From positions 2,422,501-2,486,500 of the forward strand of contig JACJYR010000001.1 in NCBI GenBank assembly GCA_020636005.1: a DNA stretch of 64,000 bases. The letters run 5' to 3'. This document shows, piece by piece, positions 35,715 to 44,920 of the stretch; position 1 is the stretch's first letter, and each line of letters starts with the position of its first letter. The notes under the pieces are model-generated. The model was not told the DNA's origin and made no database searches. It saw only the letters and a list, made by a program, of their open reading frames with translations. The DNA comes from Lewinellaceae bacterium (GTDB lineage Bacteria; Bacteroidota; Bacteroidia; Chitinophagales; Saprospiraceae). A program made the translations under genes and the position numbers.

Positions 35715-37103
35715 CTACAATTGCCCCAGCAGCCACTCCTTTTCCGTCAGCACCTCCTCCTTTTCGATGGCCGTTTTCAATGCAGCCCGTTGCTGTTGGT
35801 CGAAGGGGTTTAGCTCCACCAGTTTTTGGGTAAAATGGACGATGTTCTGCCAGTTTCGGTGGTGGTAGCCCATTCGTTTGTTGCGGCGCACAAACATGCG
35901 CATGGTGCGCAAGTGGGCGTCCAACAACTCCAGTTCGCCTTTTTCAAAATAGATTTTCAGTTGGAGCACCTTGGCCACCATGCTGTTAATGAGGTCTTTG
36001 TAATCGGCCCGTTGCAGGTGTAGCAGTGCATCGTCGTAGCGTTGGCGGGCGTAGGCGATGCGGGCAGCGTTGAGGCTGAAAGTGGCTTCCCGTTGCGCCG
36101 GCTCCAGGTAGTCCTTATAATGGCCAACAAACCACCCTGCCCAGTCCCATTCCTGCTCCAGGCGCAGGGCAATGCCAACAATGTTGTTGTAGGCGAAGCG
36201 GGAAAGCAGGCCATTCTCCAGCAGCAGTTCCGTTTTCAAACCCTGCTTGTAGAGGTCGAGCGCTTCCCGCAAATATTGGTGCTGGCTGGCATTTATTTTT
36301 TTGATGCAAAAATTGATGGCCAGCAGGTAGAGCGAGGCCATTTCGGCTTTGGGGAATTGTTGGTCCTGCCAAAAAAGCTGCTCCTTAAATTTCAGAAACA
36401 GAGCGTCGCTCCCTTCCCCGAACAATGCTTGGTAGCAGAGCCTGTACATGGAAACGCCTGGGTCGTTCCGATAGGGAGGGGCCTCCGCCAAGGCCAACAT
36501 TTCATCCAATAAATAAATCTGGTACGAGGTATTGAAAACAGCCTGGTGCGCCCGCAGGAGGCACGACTGCCGCAGCTTCATGGCCACTACCGCCGTGGTA
36601 AGCTGTGTCTCCACTTTCTGCAAATTCAAATCTTTTGTGCGGCCCGATTCGAGCAGGTGGAGGTACTGCTGGTTGGCTGTGAGGTAGTTTTCAAAATAAA
36701 ATTCAGGGTGCCGCAAGGGCTGGTTTTCCAACTGTTTGGCCACCGCTTTTTGGGCTTTTTCAAAATGCTTGGGCAACTTCCGGCGGCGGTAGGCGGAGAG
36801 GAGCAGGTGGCCGTTGCCCACCGGGTCGTTTTGGTTTTCTTTGTAAACGAGGTATTGTTCCAACAGCTTGAGCAGGTAGCTCGTCAGGAGGCGGAACTGC
36901 TGGTCGTCGAAGGGCTTTTCGGGGTTGACCTTCGCCCAAACGGATTCCTTGCCGGGCGGCTCCGTTTCGTTGGACAACATCTCGAACAGCGCCCGCACAT
37001 CTTCCCGGTAGTTGAAAAAGGGGGAGGCCAGGAAGTTGCGCACTTCCCGCTGCTCCGGTTTTGAAAAACTGTTGGCAATCTCCCAGAGAAATGTATTTTG
37101 CAT
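35715..37103 (-). CDS. Conserved hypothetical helical protein
   Basis: A 462-residue soluble protein with no signal peptide or membrane helix. I recognise no domain by motif. It is almost entirely alpha-helical, with repeated pairs of amphipathic helices (for example SYLLKLLEQYLVYKE, AVAKQLENQPLRHPEFYFE, YDDALLHLQRADYKDLIN), consistent with a TPR-like solenoid. The N-terminus QNTFLWEIANSFSKPEQREVRNFLASPFFN is distinctive and would be a good search handle. Monocistronic; ATG start at 37103. Confidence 0.65.
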   Translation of the reverse strand: MQNTFLWEIANSFSKPEQREVRNFLASPFFNYREDVRALFEMLSNETEPPGKESVWAKVNPEKPFDDQQFRLLTSYLLKLLEQYLVYKENQNDPVGNGHLLLSAYRRRKLPKHFEKAQKAVAKQLENQPLRHPEFYFENYLTANQQYLHLLESGRTKDLNLQKVETQLTTAVVAMKLRQSCLLRAHQAVFNTSYQIYLLDEMLALAEAPPYRNDPGVSMYRLCYQALFGEGSDALFLKFKEQLFWQDQQFPKAEMASLYLLAINFCIKKINASQHQYLREALDLYKQGLKTELLLENGLLSRFAYNNIVGIALRLEQEWDWAGWFVGHYKDYLEPAQREATFSLNAARIAYARQRYDDALLHLQRADYKDLINSMVAKVLQLKIYFEKGELELLDAHLRTMRMFVRRNKRMGYHHRNWQNIVHFTQKLVELNPFDQQQRAALKTAIEKEEVLTEKEWLLGQL

Positions 37104-37267
37104 TTGAATGTGGTTCGAAGGATTTTCTACAATTTTAATCTAATAATTCAGCAAATAAAGCATAGTATAAAAATTTGAGTAAAAAATAATTTTCTACAAT
37201 CTTCAAAAAATGTAGTTGCCCGCCCAAATCATTCGCCACACTTTTGTACCATCAAAATTTTTCACCT

Positions 37268-40200
37268 ATGAACTCTTTATTCTGCCGCCTTTTTGCTTTT
37301 TTCTGCTTGTGTTCTTTGGCCTTGAACGAGGCTACCGGGCAATGTACTTCCTACGCAGGGACCATGAGTGGTTTGCCCTACCAAGTGTGTGGGCAAAACG
37401 TAGTGACTGTTCCAGCAACTATTGGTGCGGTCGTTGACCCCGACGATGTCCTCCAATATGCTCTGCACACCAACGCAGGTAGCTCCCTGGGCACCATTAT
37501 TTCACTAAACTCCACGCCGACTTTCAGCTTTGTGCCTCCTATGGGCTACGGTACGGCCTACTACATTTCTGCCATAGTCGGGAACGACGACGGGAGCGGC
37601 AATGTGGATCAAAATGATCCTTGTCTTTCGGTGGCAGCAGGCACATCTGTCACCTTTTATGGGGGGTTGCCAACAGCTACTTTGAGCGGAGGGGGCACCA
37701 TTTGCCAAGGGGAAATTGCGGCTTTGACCATCAACCTCACTGGGGAATCACCCTGGCAAGTGGAATTGCAGCTAAATGGAAGCCTGCAGCCACCCATTAC
37801 TGTCTTCAACAACCCCTTCAGCTATTCCGTAACGGCACCTGGAGTTTATTCTTTGGGGATAGTAGTAGATGTAAATGGTTGCACCGGAACAACATCCGGC
37901 TCGGCGGTGGTCACGGCAGTCGCTGCACCCCTTATTTCAAATATCATGGTGGATTGCGGGCCAAACAATGCCGACTACACCGTCATGTTTACCATTCTGG
38001 GCGGTGATCCGGCCTCCTATTCCGTCAACCCACCCTTGGGCAACCTTTCCGGCAATGTCTTTACCAGCATACCCTTCCCCAGCGGCATAGGCTATTCATT
38101 TGAGGTGGACGACGCCAATGGCTGCGGCCCCACGCAGGTCGCCGGCCCGGCGGTGATATGCGACTGCGCTACCCAAGTTGGCACAATGGACCCCACCCCC
38201 ATTCAAATCAACGACTGCAACCAAGGCCCGGCAGTGGCTATTTATGACAATACCAACGAAGTGTTGGACCCCAACGACAACCTCGGTTTTGTGCTCCACA
38301 CTAATCCTGGCGTTGCCTTGGGGACTATTTTGCAGACGAACACCCTCCCTGAGTTTACCTTCGATCCCGCCACCATGACCTACGGCACCACTTACTACAT
38401 TTCAGCCCTTGTGGGAAATGATGATGGCCAGGGCGGTGTCAGTATCCTCGACCCTTGTTTGGATGTTGCCGCTGGTACGCCGGTCATATTCAATGCGGTA
38501 CCTTTGACCATTTCAATAGCCCCCCTCCTCTTTTGCCCGGGCGAACCGATTGCCATATCCATACTGGCAGCAGGTGGAAACCCTCCCTACACTTACCTTT
38601 GGACCGGGCCAAATGGATGGACATCCACCGACCCCAACCCCGTACTGCCACAAGTATCAGGCATTTACACGGTCACGGTCACGGATGCAAACTTGTGCAG
38701 TACCACGGCAAACTTTACCCTTGCAATACCAACCCCTATCGTTTGCGATTTGCAGACAGATGGCGAGCTGAGCTGTGCCAACCCAGAAGTAAACCTAAGT
38801 TTCTCGTGTACCGGAGGGGTGCCTCCTTATAGCTATCAGTGGTCGAATGGAATATTCGGGCCCAACGGCACACTTACCCAACCCGGCACCTATTCCATCA
38901 CCATCGTTGATGCCAACGGATGTTCCTCTGTTGAATCGGTGGACGTGACCGTAAGCCAGGATGAATGTGGCCTCATCAGGGGCAAGGTGGTGGAAGATAT
39001 TGACGGCGCCTGCCTGTTCGATGCGGGTGACCAGCCCCTCGGCAATTGGATGGTAAAAGCTACCGATGGAAGCAATGATTTTTTTGGCCTGACCAATGCC
39101 GATGGTGAGTATGAAATCTTTGTATTACCTGGAACCTACGAAGTGGAAGTCATCCTCCCTCCTAACGGTTATTGGGCATCTTGTCAAGCCCCTATTACCG
39201 CCGTACTGGTTGATGCAACAGATGTTGACACAGCCGATTTTGCCCTTGACAAACTGGTAGATTGCCCACTGCTCGAAGTGGACATTAGCACCCCATTTTT
39301 GCGCCGTTGTTTTAGCAACAATTATTATGTGAACTACTGTAACCTCGGCACTACCGCCGCAGCGGATGCTTATATTGAAATAAACTTTGACCCCTTTATT
39401 TTGGTAACGGGTGCAAGTATTCCTTTTTCAGGCCCTGTTAATAATGTCTATACTTTTGAAATAGGGGATATTTCGGTGGGGGAATGTGGCAATTTCACTA
39501 TACAATCCACCACCTCTTGCGCTGCTGCGTTGGGGCAAACGTTATGCGCCGAAGCGCATATTTTCCCCGACACCATTTGCAGCCCACCAAGTCCAACTTG
39601 GTCAGGCGCTACTATTCAAATCACTTCCGAATGCACAGCCGACAGCATCATTTTCTCCCTACAGAATATTGGCACGGGCGACATGACAGCGCCGTCCAAC
39701 TTCATCGTGGTGGAAGACGGCGTGATGCTGATGAACGGCCCGCAAGATTTCCAGCTTCAAACTGGCGAAACGCTCTCCTTTTCTTTCCCTGCCAATGGCT
39801 CAACCTACGTGCTGTGGGCCGAACAGGTAGCGGGTAACCCCGGCCTCTCCAGCCCATTGGTGGCGGTGGAAGGCTGCGGCACCAACAACCTCGGCACTTT
39901 TAGCACGGGCTTCGTCACCCAGTTCCCCGAAAACGACGCAGACCCTTTCCTCTCTATTGATTGCCACGAGGTGATCGGCAGCTACGACCCCAACGACAAA
40001 AACGGCTTCCCCAAAGGCTACGGCGAAGAGCACCTCATCGAAGCCGGGCAGGAACTCGACTACCATATCCGCTTCCAAAACACAGGTACCGACACGGCCT
40101 TCAAAGTGGTCGTCCAGGACGTGATAGCGCCTGAACTTGACCTTTCCACACTGCGCCCCGGCGCCGCCAACCACCCCTACCAACTCGACATCCACAACGA

Positions 40201-40681
40201 CACACTGGTGTTCATTTTTGAAAACATCCTGCTGCCCGACAGCAACGTGAACGAGCCCGGCTCGCATGGTTTTGTGAAATTCCGCATCGGGCAAAAGGCG
40301 GGGCTGCCGCTCGGCACCACCATCGAGAACGAGGCGGCCATCTATTTCGACTTCAACGATCCCGTTGTTACGAACACGACCGTGCACAAGCTGGGCGACC
40401 ATTTTATCACGACCCCATCGAGGGAGGTTTCGCTGCCCTCCATAAGCTGGTCGGTGTTCCCCAACCCATTTTCGGACGAGGCGACTTTTTTGGTAACTGG
40501 CGCAGAATTTCAGGCGGTCGAATTGAGCCTTTACGACCTTACAGGGCGTTTTATACAACAGCAAAAAGTGGTGGGCGGCATGGCAAAAGTGAAGAAGGGC
40601 TCCCTCTCGCCGGGTTTGTATTTTTATAAAATAACCGTAGAGGGCGTGATGGCGGGGCAGGGGAAGTTGGCGGTGGAGTAG
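37268..40681 (+). CDS. Large secreted T9SS type A protein with duplicated beta domains
   Basis: About 1137 residues. A signal peptide (about 1-24, ending ATG-Q) is followed by two homologous modules of about 90 residues each: the first with DDVLQYALHTNAGSSLGTI and YYISAIVGNDDG, the second with DNLGFVLHTNPGVALGTIL and YYISALVGNDDG. Then come Ig/PKD-like domains, a SdrD-B/Cna-B-like domain (IRGKVVEDIDGACLFDAGDQPLG ... TNADGEYEIFVLPGTYEVEV), a DUF11-like pair ending in GSYDPNDKNGFPKGYG with AIYFDFNDPVVTN (DUF7619-type), and a C-terminal type A sorting domain (FPNPFSDEATF ... LSPGLYFYKI). It is presumably exported and attached to the surface by T9SS. The ATG at 37268 starts the signal peptide. 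Specific function unknown. Confidence 0.85.
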   Translation: MNSLFCRLFAFFCLCSLALNEATGQCTSYAGTMSGLPYQVCGQNVVTVPATIGAVVDPDDVLQYALHTNAGSSLGTIISLNSTPTFSFVPPMGYGTAYYISAIVGNDDGSGNVDQNDPCLSVAAGTSVTFYGGLPTATLSGGGTICQGEIAALTINLTGESPWQVELQLNGSLQPPITVFNNPFSYSVTAPGVYSLGIVVDVNGCTGTTSGSAVVTAVAAPLISNIMVDCGPNNADYTVMFTILGGDPASYSVNPPLGNLSGNVFTSIPFPSGIGYSFEVDDANGCGPTQVAGPAVICDCATQVGTMDPTPIQINDCNQGPAVAIYDNTNEVLDPNDNLGFVLHTNPGVALGTILQTNTLPEFTFDPATMTYGTTYYISALVGNDDGQGGVSILDPCLDVAAGTPVIFNAVPLTISIAPLLFCPGEPIAISILAAGGNPPYTYLWTGPNGWTSTDPNPVLPQVSGIYTVTVTDANLCSTTANFTLAIPTPIVCDLQTDGELSCANPEVNLSFSCTGGVPPYSYQWSNGIFGPNGTLTQPGTYSITIVDANGCSSVESVDVTVSQDECGLIRGKVVEDIDGACLFDAGDQPLGNWMVKATDGSNDFFGLTNADGEYEIFVLPGTYEVEVILPPNGYWASCQAPITAVLVDATDVDTADFALDKLVDCPLLEVDISTPFLRRCFSNNYYVNYCNLGTTAAADAYIEINFDPFILVTGASIPFSGPVNNVYTFEIGDISVGECGNFTIQSTTSCAAALGQTLCAEAHIFPDTICSPPSPTWSGATIQITSECTADSIIFSLQNIGTGDMTAPSNFIVVEDGVMLMNGPQDFQLQTGETLSFSFPANGSTYVLWAEQVAGNPGLSSPLVAVEGCGTNNLGTFSTGFVTQFPENDADPFLSIDCHEVIGSYDPNDKNGFPKGYGEEHLIEAGQELDYHIRFQNTGTDTAFKVVVQDVIAPELDLSTLRPGAANHPYQLDIHNDTLVFIFENILLPDSNVNEPGSHGFVKFRIGQKAGLPLGTTIENEAAIYFDFNDPVVTNTTVHKLGDHFITTPSREVSLPSISWSVFPNPFSDEATFLVTGAEFQAVELSLYDLTGRFIQQQKVVGGMAKVKKGSLSPGLYFYKITVEGVMAGQGKLAVE

Positions 40682-40702
40682 GGTTGAAAAATTAATGCTG
40701 TC

Positions 40703-40750
40703 AAAACGGCCGTTCCAGGAATACTCTCTGGAACGGCCGTTTTGTTTTTT
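40703..40750 (+). terminator. Strong intrinsic terminator
   Basis: A 16-bp stem AAAACGGCCGTTCCAG/CTGGAACGGCCGTTTT followed by GTTTTTT, 20 nt after the stop of the large T9SS gene. Confidence 0.9.
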
Positions 40751-40865
40751 GCAGACAAACCCAATCTCCCCATTTCCCCTATTTTTGCCCACCCAAAAAA
40801 TGAAGCAGGACAAAATCCGTTTGCCTCCCCAGTCAACCCATCAATAATCACCAGTCACCAATAAA

Positions 40866-42374
40866 GTGAAATACTTCCTACTCCTCATCCCCTTCGCCCT
40901 CGCCCTGCTCACCTCCTGTAGCAAAGAGGAAAAATTCACCACCAATGGCGGCGACAAGCTCGAATTTTCGGTGGACACGCTGCGCTTCGATACGGTGTTC
41001 ACAGAACTCGGTTCTGCTACTCGCTTTTTCAGGATCTACAACCGCCACAAGGAGAGCATCCGAATTTCCAAAATCCAACTGATGGGCAACCAGCAGTCGA
41101 AGTTCAACCTCAACGTGGACGGCATCCCCGGCGACTCGCACGAGGAGGTGGTCGTTTACCCCAACGACAGCATCTACGTCTTCGCCGAGGTGACCATCAA
41201 CCCCGATGACCCACTTTCCGCCAGCCCTTTTTTCGTGTACGATTCTGTCATGTTTGAAACAAATGGCAACAAGCAATACGTGACGTTGGAGGCCTGGGGG
41301 CAAAATGCCAACTACATCCCCAACCGCTGGTCGAAGGACAGCATTGTGTTGTACTCCTGCGGGGGCGGTGAGGTGGTTTGGGACGACCCGAAACCCTACG
41401 TTATCTATGGCGTTGTGGCCTTCGACAATTGTACACTTACTATTCCGGCAGGGGCGAGGATATATGTCCATGGCGGCCTTTCAAGGACGATTGATCCTAC
41501 CAATGACGAGACGATTATTTACAACTCCGGCAGGCTGTTCTTTTTGGAAAATGGCAGGTTGCAAGTGCTCGGCACCAAGGAAGATTCGGTGGTAATACAG
41601 GGCGACCGGCTGGAGCAGGATTTCGCCAATGCCGACGGCCAATGGACGGGCATCATCTTTGGGGCCGGCAGCTCAGGCCACCGGCTGGAATATGCCACCA
41701 TCAAAAATTCCCTTTTCGGCATTTACGTGGATTCGGCAGCGGAGCTTTCCATGAAGAACTGCAAGGTGTTCAACACCTCCGGGGCAGGCCTGTTGGCCAT
41801 CCACTCACAAGTTGAAGCGGAGAACTGCTTGTTTTACAACAACGGCGATCACTCTGTACAACTGTCCAATGGCGGCAACTACAACTTCACCTATTGCACA
41901 CTGGCCAACTACGGAACCGATGTCAGTGCCCTGGAAATAGGCAACGGTGTCTGTGGCGATGCCGACTGCACGGCGTCCCTGATACGCATTAACCCGCTCT
42001 CAGCCAGTTTTGTCAACTGTATCATCTTTGGCTCGAAAAAGGACGAAATCTCCATTTCCGATTTTACCGGCCAGCAGGGGCAGGATGCCTCAATGTTGAG
42101 CTACCACTTTTCCCACTGTATCGTGCGGGTGGGCGATTTGACCGACCCCGCACGGGGCTTTCCAGATTTTTTCACCTATTGTGATCCTTGTATCAATGCA
42201 ACCTCAGCCGACGCCCTTTTTGTCAGCACGGGCGAGGACGACTACCACCTTGACACTTTGTCCATTGCCGAAGGAAAAGCCCTGCCATTGTTCAATATTA
42301 CTATAGATTTGGTCAATAATATGCGTGATCCTGTAATGCCGGATATTGGGTGTTTTGAGTACCAATATGAGTGA
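40866..42374 (+). CDS. Right-handed beta-helix lipoprotein
   Basis: A 502-residue lipoprotein: signal peptide MKYFLLLIPFALALLTSC with lipobox Cys18. An N-terminal beta-sandwich region (about 35-150) includes DTLRFDTVFTELGSATRFFRIYN. It is followed by a parallel beta-helix region (about 180-440) with repeated short strands such as LEYATIKNSLFGIYVDSAAELSMKNC-type turns and 'AENCLFYNNGDHSVQLSNGG'. The end PDIGCFEYQYE is typical of Bacteroidota beta-helix surface proteins. It may bind or cleave polysaccharide, but no catalytic residues can be assigned. Confidence 0.82.
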   Translation: MKYFLLLIPFALALLTSCSKEEKFTTNGGDKLEFSVDTLRFDTVFTELGSATRFFRIYNRHKESIRISKIQLMGNQQSKFNLNVDGIPGDSHEEVVVYPNDSIYVFAEVTINPDDPLSASPFFVYDSVMFETNGNKQYVTLEAWGQNANYIPNRWSKDSIVLYSCGGGEVVWDDPKPYVIYGVVAFDNCTLTIPAGARIYVHGGLSRTIDPTNDETIIYNSGRLFFLENGRLQVLGTKEDSVVIQGDRLEQDFANADGQWTGIIFGAGSSGHRLEYATIKNSLFGIYVDSAAELSMKNCKVFNTSGAGLLAIHSQVEAENCLFYNNGDHSVQLSNGGNYNFTYCTLANYGTDVSALEIGNGVCGDADCTASLIRINPLSASFVNCIIFGSKKDEISISDFTGQQGQDASMLSYHFSHCIVRVGDLTDPARGFPDFFTYCDPCINATSADALFVSTGEDDYHLDTLSIAEGKALPLFNITIDLVNNMRDPVMPDIGCFEYQYE

Positions 42375-42427
42375 GCCTCTCTTGTTTTGTTACGTTTTAT
42401 TTGATGCTTATAAAGTTCCTGATTGTA

Positions 42428-42624
42428 ACAGATTGTAGTGATGGTAGCCCCATCGGGGCGAAATGTTTATAGAAAAGGCCTTTCTCCTTTTTTAAGCCCC
42501 TTTAGGGGCGAAATGTATCCGATATTCCGCCCCTAAAGGGGATTGATGGGTGGGTTATTGCCAATTTCTACAAATATGGTCGCCCCGCTGGGGCCAAGAG
42601 AACTGCATCACTACAATCCGTTAT
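42428..42624. repeat. Nested REP-like palindrome cluster
   Basis: An outer 13-bp perfect inverted repeat GATTGTAGTGATG (42431-42443) / CATCACTACAATC (42606-42618) encloses four GC-rich mini-palindromes: AGCCCCATCGGGGCG, AGCCCCTTTAGGGGCG, CGCCCCTAAAGGGG and CGCCCCGCTGGGGC, two followed by the same GAAATGT. The unit AGCCCC-n-GGGGCGAAAT is a common type of dispersed intergenic repeat. The remaining parts of 42375-42820 show nothing else. Confidence 0.75.
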
Positions 42625-42820
42625 AGCCAGTAAAGTTTGTATTAAAAACTTTTTTGCGCCGGTACAAGTCACCGCCTTACTTGGGGCTTGGATCGTCAAG
42701 CTCTTCGGCCCATTACCGGTTTTAGAAATAAGGTTTACAAAACGAGATTTAGGTTTCCTTGGTGGCCGCTAAATCTGATTTCTTACTTCTTATCCCTACA
42801 ATCAAAATAGAGCAAACGGA

Positions 42821-44338
42821 TCAAATCTCCACTGCCTTATACCCTCCCTTTGATCGGAAATAAAGGATCAGCCCAATATAACAGAGCATCATAAAAATGG
42901 GGAACATGGCCACTGTAGCAAGGGCATTTTTCTTAGCACCGCCCTGTATTTCGTGGATGGGCGTTTTTTCAGGTTCCGGCGCAGTTTCTACCTTATTGTG
43001 GTCAAGGCTCACATATTCGCCGAAGATGCCCACTTTTGTCTGCGTGACATAAGCTGTGTGCAATTGGGTGCCGTGAGACTGATCGTACACTGCTATTTCT
43101 TTGCCTACCTGCGTATCCTGGATGTAGCCGAGGAACGGCCCACCAACAATACCCGCCGCCAGCATACCTACCCCCGCCACCGCATTCAAGGTCAAGGCAC
43201 CACCCCTGGGGAACTGCTCAGCCACTACACCCAGGGTCGTTGGCCAAAAGAAGGTTTTTCCAACGCCATACATGGTTGCCGCCAACAAGATTGCTGCGCC
43301 CGTTGCTTTTGACAAAAAGAAAAGCCCCACCGCAGCAATGCCTGCACAAACTGCCAGCAAGCCCAATGGCGACAAGCGGTGGATAATTGGCCCGGCGGAA
43401 AAGCGCAACACCATCATAATCAAAGAAGTATAAACCAGTACCCAGCCGCCGGCAATGCCCATCTTCTGCATACTGTTGGCCATCAAATCAGAAATCCAAC
43501 TGTCCACGCCGAGTTCCGTGATGGCCAGCGGAATCATAATAAGGAGCATGATGATGAACAGTGGCCTGCCCAGCGATTTGGTGATGTAGCCAAACGCCAC
43601 AGTTGCCAGGATGATGATGCCCCAGGTGACCCCGGAAGGAAACATAAAAATGCGCCCGATTTCCTGAAATACCATAGCACTGATGATCAATGCGCCCAGG
43701 GTGCCGACCTCTTTCAGCATGTCCTGATAGGAGACGCCAGCGGCTACCCGCTCATTGATGGGGAAGGTGCGGCCCCACAGCATGATGGCATAGGCAATCG
43801 TCGGGATGAAGATCAAGCCAACTTTTACTTGCCATGACACGCTGCCGCCCAGCAGCAAAAGCAAGATGCCGCCGAGTACCATTCCTCCGGGCCAACCTGC
43901 GTGGAGCATGTTGAGCCATTTGGTTTTGTCCTTTCGGAAAATGGTCGTCACGACCGGATTGATGTATGCTTCAACCGTGCCGTTGCCGAGGGCGACGATG
44001 AACGTACCGATGTAAAGCCACCAATAATCTTTGGCGAAAATGGTAATGATGGCGCTCGAAACGTGGCAGATCAATCCAAAGATCATGGCGTTTTTGTAGC
44101 CGATCTTGTCAATGACGAGGCTGAACAGCACAATACTGATGGCGAACGGCCAAAGCCCGACGCCGAGGAGCTCTCCTTTTTGGGTTTCCGTCAGGTTGAA
44201 GTCGTTGGCCCAGTCGCCGATGATGAGCGCCCGGATGATGAAGCCAAAGGATGTGGCGATGAGTGCGATAAAACAGCCCCAGAAAAGTTTCATGTCGGGC
44301 GAATCGCCTTGTGAAGTGGTGGTGTTAGTGGTTGCCAT
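42821..44338 (-). CDS. Major facilitator superfamily transporter
   Basis: A 505-residue inner-membrane protein with about 12 predicted transmembrane helices. The first helix pair contains GFIIRALIIGDWANDFNLTETQKGELLG, then IDKIGYKNAM in the conserved loop 2-3 position of the MFS. A soluble insert between the last helices (about 410-465, TQKVGIFGEYVSLDHNKVETAPEPEK) is unusual. Substrate unknown; sugar or organic anion uptake is plausible but not shown. ATG start; flanked on both sides by repeats, with no gene in the same direction nearby. Confidence 0.85.
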   Translation of the reverse strand: MATTNTTTSQGDSPDMKLFWGCFIALIATSFGFIIRALIIGDWANDFNLTETQKGELLGVGLWPFAISIVLFSLVIDKIGYKNAMIFGLICHVSSAIITIFAKDYWWLYIGTFIVALGNGTVEAYINPVVTTIFRKDKTKWLNMLHAGWPGGMVLGGILLLLLGGSVSWQVKVGLIFIPTIAYAIMLWGRTFPINERVAAGVSYQDMLKEVGTLGALIISAMVFQEIGRIFMFPSGVTWGIIILATVAFGYITKSLGRPLFIIMLLIMIPLAITELGVDSWISDLMANSMQKMGIAGGWVLVYTSLIMMVLRFSAGPIIHRLSPLGLLAVCAGIAAVGLFFLSKATGAAILLAATMYGVGKTFFWPTTLGVVAEQFPRGGALTLNAVAGVGMLAAGIVGGPFLGYIQDTQVGKEIAVYDQSHGTQLHTAYVTQTKVGIFGEYVSLDHNKVETAPEPEKTPIHEIQGGAKKNALATVAMFPIFMMLCYIGLILYFRSKGGYKAVEI

Positions 44339-44705
44339 TTAGTTGTTGATTTTCGTTTTAAAAATAAGAACCCTTTATTTTCCAATAGTTTGGATTGGCG
44401 TAAAAACTGAGCTGCCAGGAGTTAAATAAGAACTCAATGTGGCCAACCCTTTCAATCAAATTTTGGCCACGTAACAATTTCCTGGGGACCCCAAGGTTGC
44501 GGGGGCATTGCTTTCGCAAAAGAAACATTTGCCCGCAAAAGGAGCAAATTGGGATGGGTAATGTAAGGAGATTTTAAAATTTGAAAAAGATCCTATTGAA
44601 AATACGGTAAAATACCAAACATGCCAGTGGGCAGTAAGGAAATTTGGTTTTTTGACAAATCGTGTGTAAAGCCTTTAAAACGGCTAAATAAAATAGCTGC
44701 CTTTT

Positions 44706-44775
44706 AACCCACGACTTAAGTCGTGGGTTGATAATCAATAGCTTATGTCAAAAACCGTTTTAACGGTTTTCCTTT
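44706..44775. repeat. Two perfect palindromes
   Basis: A 24-bp perfect palindrome centred in ACCCACGACTTAAGTCGTGG (44706-44729), then a second, AAACCGTTTTAACGGTTT (about 44755-44772). Related AAAGCCTTTAAAACGGC text lies just upstream (about 44671-44688). Probably REP-like dispersed repeats. The rest of 44339-44920 has no credible ORF apart from a promoter-like box near its end. Confidence 0.65.
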
Positions 44776-44864
44776 TTCCAAACGATTGGTCAAAGAACGG
44801 GAAATTTAATAGCGCTATGCACGTCAAATCCATACTGTTTTATCTCAGGAAATAATCATATCCC

Positions 44865-44872
44865 TACCTTTG
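44865..44872 (+). promoter_or_regulatory. -7 box upstream of the T9SS type B gene
   Basis: TACCTTTG fits TAnnTTTG exactly and lies 49 nt upstream of the ATG. No clean TTG at the right distance, so moderate support only. Confidence 0.35.
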
Positions 44873-44920
44873 GATTTCCCGTTTGCCGGGAAATAAGAAC
44901 GTACGCTTAAACCCTGAATC

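Noticed and set aside
39800..40813. 337-codon - strand open frame opposite the end of the large T9SS gene
   Set aside because: The + strand carries the DUF7619-type region and sorting domain; the antisense frame runs through the terminator and shows no motif.
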